Positions 1-12,960 of a stretch of DNA of 64,000 bases are shown one piece after another. How positions within the stretch are numbered: the stretch's first letter is position 1; each line of letters opens with the position of its first letter. The DNA is from Amblyomma americanum. Lineage: Eukaryota > Arthropoda > Arachnida > Ixodida > Ixodidae. Below the pieces are notes generated by a model that was not told where the DNA came from, did no database searches, and saw only the letters and a list, made by a program, of their open reading frames with translations. The stretch spans positions 160,674,689-160,738,688 of the forward strand of contig NC_135500.1 in assembly GCF_052857255.1 (NCBI RefSeq). The letters run 5' to 3'. The translations under genes were made by a program, and so were the position numbers.

Positions 1-742
1 TTCGCGTGCCTGCTTTGTGGCAGTGGAAGAATACCAGCAGGTTTGCTTTCAAGGTTGCTTTCGGGTTTGCTTTCGATATTGCTCCCGTTCCTGCTTCCCT
101 CATGCTTTGCGCTCGCTTCTAGGCTGCTTTCCACCGTCGTTAAGCAGGTGGATGAGCACGGGCGTTCTAATGTCTGTCCAGATGGTGTCCAATGAGCAAG
201 ATGTGCTGAACACGAACGTAAATGTCGGCAACAACAGTATAAGTCGACGTAACCTGCAGACATAGTGACGCCAGCAGAAGAAGTGGTGGGTCATCAACAG
301 CATAAGCGTGCTAGTCAACAATTTGAAACTTCGAAAAATGAGCAAATGAGTGCAGTGATAGCAAGCAGAAACGAATGCCAAACACACCTGGAAAGCGCGT
401 TGCTGAAATACGAGATCGACACCCTGCTAAAATTGCAGGCCAGAGCGCCATTCCACTGGAAGCGGATTATTCGGCTGAGGCAGCTCTCGGAAGCGGCAAG
501 CGGAGGAACGACCGCAGCAGCGTGTCACCGTGGCAAAGATATTCAAGCGGGATTTCCTGGACAATGCATTTGGCTATGCGTGTTGTGTGTGGTAGAGTCG
601 ACCACAATTAAGGGGGACCTAATCCCAGTGGCTTCAAACTTAATAAAAAGATTTTAGCGCCAATACTACACAGAAGAAAGAAGATAACAACACGGGTACT
701 TTCTTGTGTGACACCGATTACTGCATTATCCTGAGGAAGAGA
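1..742. other. AT/GC-mixed opening segment, no gene recognised
   Basis: The first 130 bases carry imperfect copies of a GTTTGCTTTC-like unit (around 40-130). A plus-strand frame is open from 265 to 657 but begins at GTG. Its central part, rich in Glu, Lys and Leu, looks mildly protein-like. An AATAAA lies at 642-647, just before the stop, so a decayed 3' exon or transposon fragment is possible. I recognise no domain in it and do not call a gene. Confidence 0.3.
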
Positions 743-1055
743 CCCGCCGCGGTGGCTCAGTGGTTAGGGCACTCGGCTACCGGTCCGGAGTTCACGGGTT
801 CGAACCCAACCGCGGCGACTGCGTTTCGATGGAGGCGAAACGCCATGGCACCCGTGGGCTGTGCGATGTCAGTGCACGTCAAAGATCCCCAGATGGTAGA
901 AATTATTTCGGAGTCCTCCACTACAGCACCACTTTCTTCCTTTCTTCTTTCACTTCCTCCTTTATCAATTCCCTTACGGCGCGGTTCAGGTGCCCGCCAT
1001 TCTGTGAGACAGATACTGCGCCATTTTCTTTCCCTAAAAAACCAACCAACCAAAC
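743..1055 (+). mobile_element. tRNA-derived SINE, Ruka-like, full length
   Basis: The copy starts with CCCGCCGCGGTGGCTCAGTGG, which contains a pol III A-box-like segment. A B box (GGTTCGAACCC) lies near 797-807. The body then shows the blocks shared with other copies in the window: ATGGAGGCGAAACGC, TGTGCGATGTCAGTGCACGT, AAAGATCCCCAG and TTACGGCGCGGTTCAGGTG. It ends in an AACC-repeat tail. Such elements are transcribed by RNA polymerase III and copied by LINE reverse transcriptase in trans. The family name is from memory of hard-tick SINEs. Confidence 0.85.
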
Positions 1056-4000
1056 AATGCCCGGCAGCCAACTAGCCAACTAGCCAAGTATGTCTCCTAC
1101 TGCAAAAACCTTTGGCGTGATAGAGACAATCTTTCCGGGGGTGAGATATGTAAGTGGTTCTGCTTCTGTAACTGCGGTCAGTACGCGATAAGGAGCCCCA
1201 TAGTTAATAACCTGAAAGAAACAGAAATCATGCAAAAGGCTTTGTCGCGTAACATTGTGGATGACCATTCTATTTTGGAAATCATTATACGGAGCATGGT
1301 CAACCAAGCTTCCTACCTTGCTGTCTTGATTAAGGAATATGTGGTTATGCCGCGGATTTCAGCAGAGTTCTTCATAGCCACACGCTGCTCCGCACGGCAG
1401 AAAACTGCTATCGCACTTATAACGCATTTGCAAAAACGGTCAAATCAAGAATAATTTTTTGTGATATTTCTTCATGCAATCCATCAAACTGAACGCTATT
1501 GCCTTTACTCATAAATTCGACATTTTATTTTAAATACCAATTGTATCCATAAACATGTAACTTTACGCCAATGCCCTTTTTTTTGATCCACCCAAACTGC
1601 AAGGCCATGAGGGGTCACTATAGCCTTCTGTTGGCGGCTCATCTGCGGCAGCGTTTCAAAACCTCAATTGATGACGATGCAGTTAGCTTGAGGCGTAAAA
1701 CATGAGGTATGAGCGTAGCTTGGTCTCGAGATTAAAGGCTATGTATGCTGATGGCGCGCTCACTCGCCGTAAAAGCAGGGGATCTTCGTCATATCTGTCA
1801 GCGATGAAAAGCTGCCCTGCCTATTACCGTCAAGAGGGACAAAGAAGTCAGTAGGACAGCTGAGTCGCTTCCTCTGCAAGAATGATAATTTCTAACCTAA
1901 CTCTGAGGACATGACAACAGATAGCAGTTTTTTTAGAGCAGCCTTCCAGACCAAAAGACAACATGTTCGACCCCGCACTTGTGCTTTCGTTCTCTGCCCA
2001 TCGTCCTCAATAGAGGTTCTTTTGCCAATACAGCTCATTTTAATACTACAGCTATTAACAACATTGGTAGCATTATTACTGGCCACTAGGCGAACGCGAG
2101 AGATATGGAGAGCAGGTAAATATGCTATGCCGAAAGTGTTTAGCCCCGAAATTGTCCCAATTAAAGCTATTGTGTTGAAACATCACAGGCTGAAATTTGA
2201 GTTTCATCTAAAGAGCGCCAGGAGGTGCCCTTTATTCTACACCTCTCAGCCACCGCTTCAGCGCGTAAAAATACATATAACAATAAATTAATTACGTGAC
2301 GAGACGAGGCCTCTTTCGTTCAATGAGAGTAGCCATGTGGCTCTGGCCAGCTTGTCAGTCCTGTTCATAGAAGTCTCCCAGAAAACTTGCTGATATGCAT
2401 AGGCATCTAGGTAGCACTAGATATGCTTACGCTTGCTTGTCGGAACATCTCGGAACAGCAGAAGAAACGGAAATATGGATGCTCGAAAGAGCGGGATTGA
2501 ATTAAGGCAAAGAGGCATTCACGACGTGTGTGAAGCAAGCACAAGCAGCATGCACAAAGAGGAAGAACCAACACTCTCCCGTCTGATTGAGACCCAGCAT
2601 TAGTGCCAAGGACGGCTGTCGCCGTGTCCGACTCCCTGTTTTTTCTGCTCGTCTTGTCTGCGCAACAGCAGCGTTCCGTGCTCTCAGAATGATACGTGGG
2701 TCAGTATAAGTTATTCTTTCATTTGACAAGTTTCCTAATTCTTGAGTAAATAAGCTGTTAGTAATAATATTTTGTTTGCGTTAGTTTTACACCCTTAAGG
2801 AGGCGTGTTTTGCGAGATTGTTAGATAAGAAATCTGCGCACCACTCTTTTCAGGGGCAGCACCCGCGGCATGCTCCTCGAACCTCCACACCTGGGCGTAA
2901 TCTGATATTTTTACACGCATCAACTTTTATCCTCCTTATGGCTGCACATTCGTTGCTCTGATGTAGGTTTCGTGTATTTTTACGGATTCCTAAACGACTC
3001 ATGTTCTCCTTCAACTCAAGTGCTTGTCGTTTTCTTTTCTCGGTGTTCCCGCTAATCCAGTTAACTTTTGGTTAAACGCACGAAATACACACCGACACTA
3101 GGAAGGTAGACGGGAGAAAGTTCTTACTGATTCACGAAACATAGAGACGACACATGCATACAATAGAATTAACTACTAGAAATATAGCTTAAAACAACGT
3201 CTTGTCGGGCTAGCTGCTAATTGTTCTGATTTGGTTGTAAACGCTAAACACACACAAAGAACATGAAGGCAGAGGGGACAGAGCGCGTTGTTTCGTTTAC
3301 CTTCCTTGCGTTTGTGTGTTTCGCACCTGTAACAAAAGACGAACAGTTACCAACCAACACAACAAACCGTTGTTTGAATCCGGTTAAATCCGTTTTTCAC
3401 AAGTTTCTTATCGCCTTCCTGCATGCTTTCGCCGAAAGTAAAAGCATCACGAGGTCGTTTATTCGTAGAAAGCAAGCAAATAGAAAATAGAAAGCACCTC
3501 CAGTTCGAACGCTCTTTTATTCGGCTATAAATCTTACGGTGTTCACCTTAATATTCTCGGGTAGGTAAGATACCTCGTCACGTATTTTTCTTTTTGCTGT
3601 TTCTTTTCATGCCTAAGCTTACTGTTATACATTCTTAATTTCTCCCGTGCAGGCCCTGTACGGCTTACTGCGATCTCGCCGACGATATACACAGAAAAAC
3701 GTAGGGTGCTAGTGAAATAACGTCATATGGAAAGCGTACGGACAATTTTTTTTTCCTCGTGCATGAACGCGCGTGCCGAGGTGTTCCAGAACAGGATCCC
3801 CGTCGTAGGCAAGCTGGAGCGACCTCTCATAAATATTTAGGGCGTTGGGAGCACTCGCCGGTGATTCGAGCCCGGGAAACTTGCTCACGAAATTTAAATT
3901 TTCATGTCATGTCATGTTGGCTTGTCCGTAGGGTGGAAACGCTGCATTGTCAGATAAGTTTTTATTCTCTGACATCGTTTTCCTTCCTTAGACTTTGCAA

Positions 4001-7000
4001 GTTCTATTCACGCGCCCTGCTACAGTGGAATTGATTGTTTTACAATTTGTGAATTTGGAGTTTGTTCACTGCTCTCACAGGGGTGTTTCATATTCGCTTT
4101 TTGGTGGTCAAAGTTGGTTTCTTCCTAGCTCTTTCTTGCTCTTTCCAAAAGCCTGATCGGTTGATGATTAGATAATTTGCTCTGGTATAGGTCGACCTGA
4201 TTTTAATAACCCGATAGTAAAAACTAAGGTGTCAACAAATATCCGAATCTCCGCCAGACCGAGGCATAAAATCAAAGATGAAGGAATAACAACGGAAACA
4301 AGGCTTTTATGGAAACGTAATGCATACAGGCTACCTTGCAGCCTTCACACCCAAAGGCAGCTACAGCCACCGTCTTTGAGCAAAGGCTTCATGCGGACCC
4401 TCACCTTCATTGAAAAATATCCAAAAATTCATTCAAAAATATTCATTGTTAAGTCCGATAGAATCTAAAGAATGAAATTCTGCCACACTTTCACAGCGTC
4501 GACCGCGAACCTCAGAAGCATATTCCTAAACGCAAGACTTAATTCAGTAGCTTATCAACGGGGCTGGTAATGACTCCGGAATGTGGGCGAAAATCTTTGA
4601 CAGAACCTACGTTATGACTGGTGCACCAGTTTTAAAGCTGATATCGTTTCCGCGTATGGTGATCAACGAAGAAAGGTGGAGATGTTACTTTCGGGACCTA
4701 TGATAGGTCATTGAAAAGAAAACAAAATTCTGCGAAAAAATATCTGTTCGTGCATGAGTGTTTGCCGCGTTATTATTGCCCTGAAAATACACCCTAATAC
4801 TACTCCAAAGTCAATTGGTTGTAACATAGTATCTAAATATTTGCCTCTGAAAAATGGTGTGCTTATGTGTAGGTAATTATGGCAGCTACAATCTTCTAAA
4901 AAAATCGTTCGTTGAAGAGACCTTCCAAAAAGCCCTTTACTTCTTCTTAGCGGCGCAGCCGCGAGAGGTCGCATAGTGAATGACGTTAACTGGTATTCCG
5001 AAATTAAAATTATCGGCTTTTTCAATGCGCAGTCTTCCCAGTAGAGAAATCGCAACGACTGTTGTCTTTCCTATGGCTGAAATAAAGCTCTTCTCTTCAC
5101 GAGTCTTATCTTGTACTAGACAACGGCACGTGGCAGAAGTGAATGGACCGCGTTGTTTTTGCAATAAAAGCAATCGTCTTCTTAAAGACCTGATTGCGAT
5201 GTGCAGCTGAAACGAACCATGGGTTTTGAATCAAGAGATTTGTGATAGGCCTTTTTCGCAGAAAACGGTGCAGCTCCTGTATGTAGAGTAACCTTAAGGA
5301 AATGTTATGCGTTCACTCGCTACTCATATGTCTCCTTCAATTCATGAATACTGATATGAGAAATTTTTCAGCGTAAAAATGATGTTTAAGGGTTTCAAAG
5401 GGATTGCAAAAGTTTCAAAGCACAAAAGACAGAAAAAGTCTGGAGCTTCTTGGTTCCCAGTCGGGTAATGCGGGACTAAACGCGTGTGGCAGTGCAGGAA
5501 CAGGTTCATGACAGAAATGCTGTGCTGTTTAGCCCTGCGCGTAGGGGCGTACACCGCTCGAAACAGACAAGACGAACTTATCGCTAGAGTGTACAAGAGT
5601 GACCTGGACGAGGTCGTTTTTGAAATTTTGTCTGCGCTTGTCACCGCAGCAAGATGCATGAACCGCCGTGAACACCATGCATAACTTGCTCGCAAATTTT
5701 TCTCACGACAGAAACCGCTAATGCAGATAGGGCGAAAATGCCGAGGCTGACAACAATAGACTTTGCTGCCAGTTTGCTCCTGAGCTGATCATTTCACTTC
5801 TAAGTTGAAAAAAGCACCAGGGGCTTAGTTTGGCTAACGCTCTGATAAAGTAGACCCTGTTCCACACGCGGAGTGGCGAAAGAATTCGCAGGTTCCCGCG
5901 TCATTTTATTGGCCTAGTGCTTTCCTCAGGCAATCGTCACAGCTGCACAAACCGCGCAGGCATGGTGTCCTTGAATGAAGGTTACAGAGACTCACACGTC
6001 TTAGGTTTCTGAGAGAGATTTTTATGCCCGTGGAACCTGGGTGTATCTGCTGGGCTCGGTCGGCTACGGTTTTAGTGCAGGGAGGTAAAACTTAGACATG
6101 CTAACCTCCTCTCCACCCGCAAACAAAAGTATTAACTACACCGCTAGCTGCATTACTATCTGCTTGCTTTGGCGCAGTTTCAGTGTTGAGAGATGATGTT
6201 CGCTTTCAAGTTCTTGCGGGTGAAACCCAATGAGTTCAACGCACGCAGTTAAAGGGGTCACGTTTCGCCTTTGCTTTTTACAGAAAAACCTTCCTATAAA
6301 AACAGTTTATAAAGAAGCAAAGGGTTACATTAAAGGATAGCTTTCCTGTATGAAGCTCGCATAGAAGGCCATATTTTGAATATATCGTTTTTTTAAAAAA
6401 AGCATGTTTTTCCTACCATGGGTCCCAGCTAACCGCCTCTACAACCCCCAGTGAAATTTACTGGCCATTCGTAGCCAAGTATATCGACTTGAAATAGAGC
6501 GCAACTGCCATTTATTCATTCGACACGAACGACTGCGGGGAATATTTAAATTACAGCCACAACCAGCTCTGCCTTGCAAGGCACGAGACATGCGCAGAGC
6601 TTTCCTTGCTTCAAGCGAGACAACATGGATTGTTGCTTTTGTCGATATTCGGCGCAAGAATAGTTTAATTCCGGCGTGCCCATGTTCGACGAAACTTGCT
6701 GAGTGATGTGACGCAGTGCGATGCTAACTCTCTGCTGAGCATTAGCAGAGTTGACAAGTTTGGAGACCTCCTATTGTCTGCGCATTGCATACTGCGAACA
6801 TGCTCTGCTTCTCAGGTTCTAGGCACAGTTTAGTTTCGGCTTTCTCAGCACTGTTGCGGTGTTTCACCGTCTATTAAGTCGTGTGTGCAGTATGCCTGGC
6901 GGCGTCGACAAGCATGCTATTTCGAAGGTCAAAATTAGTCAGATTGGTAGAAATCGTAAACGCAAATCGATTTTTGCTAACCACAATGCGCCTGTGGTAA

Positions 7001-10000
7001 AAGCAGTTACTTCGGGAACGAATAATTATCAGTCAGCAAAGGTCTTCGGTGTTGCTTCTGGGGCGCTTTCTACAAATATGAGCCACAAAAGTGCAATCAC
7101 TTGAAATGGGACGCGGCAAATAAAATTAATAGCGTTATTTATGGTAGTAAGTTTACCAAACTCGACACTGATACTGAACTCACTATGCCGTTTCAAAACC
7201 GCCTATTAATTCAAGCTAGCTGTTTTGGTGGCTGAGTATTTGCAAGTACCAACTTCGTGCCAATATCCTCATGGCATTCAATAATTAAAAATACTCAACA
7301 AAAATTTTAATGTCAGCATGTTCAAAAGCCCTGTTCTGCGCCTTAAAACTGTCATTTTTGTTCCTTGACTTCTATGTTCTTGCACAAATAAAAATAAATT
7401 CCAGCATAGACATTTAGAAGAGAATGTTTCTAATGAAATCTTTGAAGAACACGCAATTAAAAAAATTGAGGTTTTCTTCAACTTCCCAACGTCTCACGCT
7501 TCATGCTCAAAAACCAATTATTCCACTGTCGTTCTTTTTGAGTGGTAGCAATAGGAAAGAAAGTGCAAGCTGGTCAAGTGGTTCTCGAGCTTTATTTTCT
7601 CGTGGTCATAGTTTTTCGCCCGCGTTTTTTTTTCTTGTTTTTGGGTCACTAAAATGCAGCATTGCAACCAGCCGCAGTTCTAACACCTCCTCTTCACGGT
7701 TGTACTAAGATGGCGGTGTTATGAGAAAGCAGATGTGAAAGAAGATAATTATTTAAGTAAAAGTGACCCCCTCTGCACGTGTGCACATGCGTTTTGGACG
7801 TTGTCTGCTGCAAAAATAACGTCTGCAGCGTTATTAGGTCTACAGCTCTGAACGCAGCTGCATGGTCCTATTCAGCGCCGGCGCATCTTGAGTCGTAAGG
7901 CATACGCAAATTAGGCAGCTTCTGGTGCCTCTCGGGGTCACAATGCAACGCTGTTCAGGCAACTGCCGGAAAGTTTAGCTTCTTTCTTCCTGATGTTACA
8001 CGAGGAACTTTGGTCGGCTTACCTAATCGAGCGAAGCGGAGTGAGCGGCGTTTCACCGAGAACCGCCTACTCTGGTTCAGGGTGCAAGCCTTTGTGGATG
8101 GGCGCTTTTGCGAATGTGTTGCCGCGCTCGCACGCCGGTATTAAGCACCAGCTGCCGCCTCTATTCTGGGCTCAAACGCAAACATGGTTTATTCACTATT
8201 TAGATGCTTCCTGGATGTTATTTTTTGTCTTTGTTAGCAACTGTGCACTTGTGCTCAGCGGAGGTAGTACTTCTTTGTTTCTGAGCTTGGTTGCTAATAA
8301 TTACGCCTGGAATTAGGCGAGATGAGTTTAAAAGCACCCGTTGTACATAAGAGTCGTGTGAGTGCTCAGAGGAAGGTAATTGAATGGAATCCTCGTATGC
8401 TGGCAATGTACACCGCTTCATCTAGTGTTTCACACCGTGGAAAGCATATGGGCATTCTGCTTAAGTAAACTTTCAGTAGGAGTATATTATAAGCGAAAAT
8501 AACTGCCCTGACTCAGGGGCCAATGATCATTTATACCCGTGGTAAGCGACTAAGGCACTGCGAAGAATGCAGCCGGAGGCATGACATTATCAAATGAAGC
8601 TTGATCCATACGGGCGTTGAAGTGAATGCTTTAAGTAAAGGCGGGAGTATTCTAACTGGTGGGTATATTAACGCTAATATTCTCATTATATTCATGTTCT
8701 GCCGTCGTTATTTGCTGTGGCATCACAACACCTACTGGTGTGTCAGGTTCGTTCAATTGGCAGAGAGGGATATAAAAATGGACCGTTGTTTAGTACACAA
8801 ATATTTGTTTTATTATACCAGCCTGCCTCTCCAAGGAAGTGTTGTGCTTCAGGAAGAGGCGCAAATAATTGGAGCTATTTCGTACTGCATATGCTAGTTC
8901 TAACTCTTACTGCAAAACATTTGTGCTAAACACATAGTACTAGAGCATGTGCAGGTGCATGCGTAGCTTGGTCCCTTATCATATTATTTTTCTAAGGTTC
9001 CATTCCTTACTCGTCATACACTCATTTAAGCACTCACCAGTAGCTATAATAATGGAAATGTAAAAGCTGAATGGAATCATTGTATTGACAAGACACATTT
9101 ACGGAATGGTACAACAATCACCTCGAAAACTTCTGCTAAGAGGTTCGCTTTATTTGCTTGCTGAGCCGTTAAGTCGGTTTCATTTTGCCCGAGGCTCTTA
9201 AGATATGACACAGGTTTTTCGAAGACTTAGCTAGGCATGGTTATCGCATTATGTTTATCCTAAAGGCTGTCCGCTTCCACGAATAGCTGGTCCCAGAAGC
9301 GAGTGAGTCAATGACGGCTTAAAGAGGGCGGTGGGGCTGCGATTTTATGGATGCAAATTGGTAATTACTCCAAGAATTTATTCTCCTCCAACTCAGCTAG
9401 GGAACTTCCGCGAGCACATTAGACTGATACAGTACAATATTGCACAAAATAATATATATGGTTAATCCACTTTGGTACTGTCCAAGAATTTCTTCCTTAA
9501 GAGAAAACAAGAAGTAAGAAAAGGGAGACTGGATGTTTCAGAACAGAGCTCACCTCATCCTTCATGAAGGAATGCCCAAAGGTTTACCGGTGAGTTCGAC
9601 CATTGCGATATTTATATAAGGAGCCCAATCATAACAGAGGGAGTTTTAGTAATAATTACTGGGGCGCTTTGACTGGAATTGAGGTTGGCACCAAACTGCA
9701 TCAGTAAGAAGCAATAAAAAGTACATTGCATACTTATATTTCTTTTATCGCAATCAAACACCAACACTAGCAGGCTCAAGGAGAGTAGTAAATGAACTTA
9801 TTGTACTTAATATTTCTCGTCTGGAAGACTAATATCAAGTATGAAACGGAAACTTCGCGAAAACAAGGTAACAAAAGCCACGTGTCGAGTTCTTTCTTGA
9901 TTTAGCACACTGGACATCGTTCCATAGTGGATATGTGCGCATACCTCTTGAGAGCACTCGAGATTTGCGCTCGGTAGCGCGTCATCGACGCTTATTGCGT

Positions 10001-11840
10001 AGTTCTGTATCCGTGGTACTGATTCTTATTGCATACTGAATGCTTCTTGTCTAACCGCTATGGTATATACCAAAGACGCTTTTTCTGCTACGGAAAGAAG
10101 CGGCGACGTGCCATATCAGCTGCGGTAACTGGTTCCGCGCAGAAATCAGCAGTGTTGGAGTACACGGCCACAAACAAAGACATATACCACGAATGCGTAG
10201 TGAAACCCTAAGTATATTTTATTACCTTAGGTAGCAAGCTACAAATCCCACAAGATTATGAAGAGAACCACGTGAAGACACACAAATAGTTATTACTCCT
10301 TAATCTAAAATAATGTACAAGAGGTTACTGATCTTGAGACCCTTAAGTATAGATACGTAACGTAAATGCTAACAAGAGAAAATGGCAAAGAGAGAACGGA
10401 AGAGAGAGAGTGAAACTTAGTAATTGCGACTAGTTCTAAGTGAGAATGAAAGAAACATTGAAATGCTACTGAGACCACTTTCCCTGTCAGAAAATGAAAG
10501 AAAAGGAGAATGCTTTAGCAGCTAGTTCGAAATTAGAGAAAGGAAAACAGCGACAGAAAAGAAACATCGAGCAAGACAATGCTGCTTCTTGACCCGACGC
10601 TCAATACGACGTAGGATTGCAAATGAGAACTTCGAGAGCCAGGCGCTTCCTTGCGCGGGCCAGCGAGCGCAACGCCATAAATATTTATGGGGGTCGCCCT
10701 GCTTGCCCGTGCTGCCACAGCGCTTTTCGCACCAGCAAACGCTATAAAGCGCTTTAGATCGCGTGTTCATACACGACGACGATCGAAGATTTTTTCACGC
10801 TTCCTGCATACTGTCTTGTAGCTAGCGCCCGGCGGTTCTATCTCCACAACCAACCACAAGCGCCATAGCGTTTAAACGAAAGCTTCTAGCAGTGGAGGTT
10901 ATTAGACAGCCTAATAGAGGGAGCACAATGGTATATTAAGCACACATAGAACAATTTATTCAGAGGAATTTCCAATGACCTCAAAGACATTTTTCGAGCA
11001 ATGTTTCAAGCGTACATTGTAAAGTAAACAAGACTTCGACATGCCTATGCTTCTGTTTTCTTTCTTGCGCACCCACGTTACCTTGTGAGTTTATCACAAC
11101 CTGCTCAGAATGACAGGTTGCAACCTGTGCACTTAACTGTGAGAAAAATGCATGCCTATTGTGAAAGGTGACTGTTAAATTTTGGATTGGTCACGAGAAG
11201 TTGTTCCGGAAGACCATTCTGGGTTGATCAAGTTCTTTTTTGAGCTACCCGGCCTAGAGCTTTAGTTGGCGTTTGTCATGGTTACTCATTTCAATTGAAA
11301 CCCACTTTTCCTTTTAGCCTTTTTTATTTTCTTCTCCATTCCGGGAAGCAGATGTAAACAATAAATTAGAGGCCACAGCAGGTGCTTATCCTAGACGAAA
11401 GGTACGCAGAGAGAACAGCTGTGTATGGGCTGTATTCACAGGCCATGTTCGGAGACAGAAAAGTCCCACTTCACTGCAGGACACTCTTAACAATTAAGCC
11501 GTATTCTGTCAAGAAAATGGATTTCTTCCATTCTGCTCGAACAAATTACGCCGAAAGGTGATTTCGCTGCACCTGCTAACAGGCGCATATATCAACAGGT
11601 GTGCGAACGTCGACAATCGTGGCGACAAAATATAGGGGCGCTTCAGTCACCTTTGGAATGAAATACGATAGGACTACATTTCCCATTAGCCGCAGCTTCT
11701 GGTGCAAATTTTGTGTGTGGTTGTGTCCGTCAGTTTCTTTGCAATCCTCGGTCAATCAATCGGCATGTTCTTAATGCTCGCTAGAGGAGCAGGTATCCGC
11801 TATCCTCTGAAGGTACCAACATTTAGATATATCTAAATTT
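1056..11840. other. long AT-rich stretch, nothing recognised apart from a weak hairpin
   Basis: No reading frame here exceeds about 130 codons and none shows a domain I know. A weak hairpin lies near 3,246-3,322 and is listed separately. Short GA-rich runs occur near 10,390-10,410. A short GC-richer patch lies at about 10,610-10,760. The stretch is best read as intergenic or intronic DNA. Confidence 0.5.
3246..3322. repeat. imperfect foldback repeat
   Basis: The left arm (AAACACACACAAAGAAC then ATGAAGG) is roughly complementary to the right arm (CCTTCC, TTGCG, TTTGTGTGTTT). The loop contains ACAGAGCGCG. The arms are short and gapped, so this is the weakest of four similar hairpins in the window (see 43,613; 54,854; 58,993). 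It could be a decayed member of one small family or chance. Confidence 0.3.
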
Positions 11841-12381
11841 TTTTCACATTTTTGATTTGAATTTTGCGCGCTCTTTGTTGAACTCAAACCCCTCATCCCC
11901 TCTCCTACTTCTCTCGACCAAGAAGGAAATTTTGTGATACCGGGCGGAACTGAGTTGCTCCGGCAGAGAACGGCAATGCTGTCTAGAATGCTGATGAGCC
12001 GATTGGCAGTTCAAATGACGTAAAAATGTCATGTAACCAATCTTGACCAATCGTGGTGGCCCATCAAGGTGGCTATTGATCACATCACATCACAATGTCG
12101 CCTCTCCTCTCTCTACCACTCAGCGAATTACGTGACACCGGGCATCAGCAGAGCTTTCGCGTCACAGCTGAAACGCCATCGCATTAATAAGGCGCGAATA
12201 GCCAGTGCTTCATGATATGATTCAGTCCGCCTACCTTCCTTCGACGTGCAGGAGAGGTTGAGGTTGTTGCAGCTTCTGGCGGGGTTAGCCTTGCGGATTC
12301 TTCTGGCAATTGCTCCACCGCAGCGACACTTAGATGCTGAATATGCAGGAATCGATATGTGACACTCCAAGACTGCGGCGA

Positions 12382-12416
12382 CATAGCTATCAACTTCACC
12401 GAAGTTGATAGCTATG
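12382..12416. repeat. perfect 16-bp inverted repeat with 3-nt loop
   Basis: The arm CATAGCTATCAACTTC at 12,382-12,397 is exactly complementary to GAAGTTGATAGCTATG at 12,401-12,416, with loop ACC. A perfect 16-bp match this close together is unlikely by chance in a window of this size. It may come from a foldback insertion, template switching during repair, or a structured RNA. No element ends were recognised around it. Confidence 0.8.
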
Positions 12417-12549
12417 GTCAGTTTCTGTAGCATTGTTTGGAGGCACCATTTGTTTCCTGGAAGCAGGATTTCGTCATGAGGGCAACTTTGATTGTAAGGA
12501 GGCGCGTTTGTCTGCAATTTACTGATAGGGACTAGCGCACCTGCTGGAT

Positions 12550-12739
12550 TTGCGCATCTGCTCTCCTGGGCGCAATTTGGGCATGGGCTTTCTATCGCCC
12601 AGCTGGTTCAACAATGTTCTAAGGGGGCTCCCAGTTTTAACCCAGAGTGTCCCGCTGGAAAATCTCTGCGGAGCGTTCCTCCGTTATGTCGCTTTGGGAA
12701 AGAACGTCGTGAACCGCAATTACGTCTACGAGTGGAGGT
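12550..12739 (+). other. possible exon or mobile-element coding fragment
   Basis: A plus-strand frame of about 63 codons is open here and ends at a sequence resembling a splice donor (GGAG|GTGAGG near 12,736-12,744). The translation is balanced in composition, unlike most random frames nearby. I recognise no domain, the first codon is not a good ATG, and no matching acceptor or neighbouring exon could be identified. It may be chance. Confidence 0.15.
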
Positions 12740-12960
12740 GAGGAACCTTGTTTCACCATGGCAGGTTTGTGGATTCATTTCGGGGAGCACTGGTCTAACC
12801 AGCCTTTCTACAGGCAAAATTGGCCTGGTGACGAAGTCGTGGTGCTGCAAAAGCATCTCGCCCGGCCGAAAATCCAGATGTGGCAGAAAAGGACGTCAGA
12901 GAGCGTTAAACTAAAGACGCTGACAGAACGCTCCTAAACGGGATGTCGGAGCGCGTCCCG

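Larger units (their letters stand above)
11841..12960. other. moderately GC-rich segment with a perfect palindrome and one possible exon
   Basis: The segment is richer in GC than its flanks. It contains the palindrome at 12,382-12,416 and the possible exon at 12,550-12,739, each listed separately. No known repeat family was recognised in the remainder, although the mixed composition suggests old mobile DNA. Confidence 0.3.

Noticed and set aside
704..1083. overlapping frames of 104-123 codons on both strands
   Set aside because: They lie wholly inside the SINE at 743-1055 and its flanks; the same artefact recurs at the other SINE copies.
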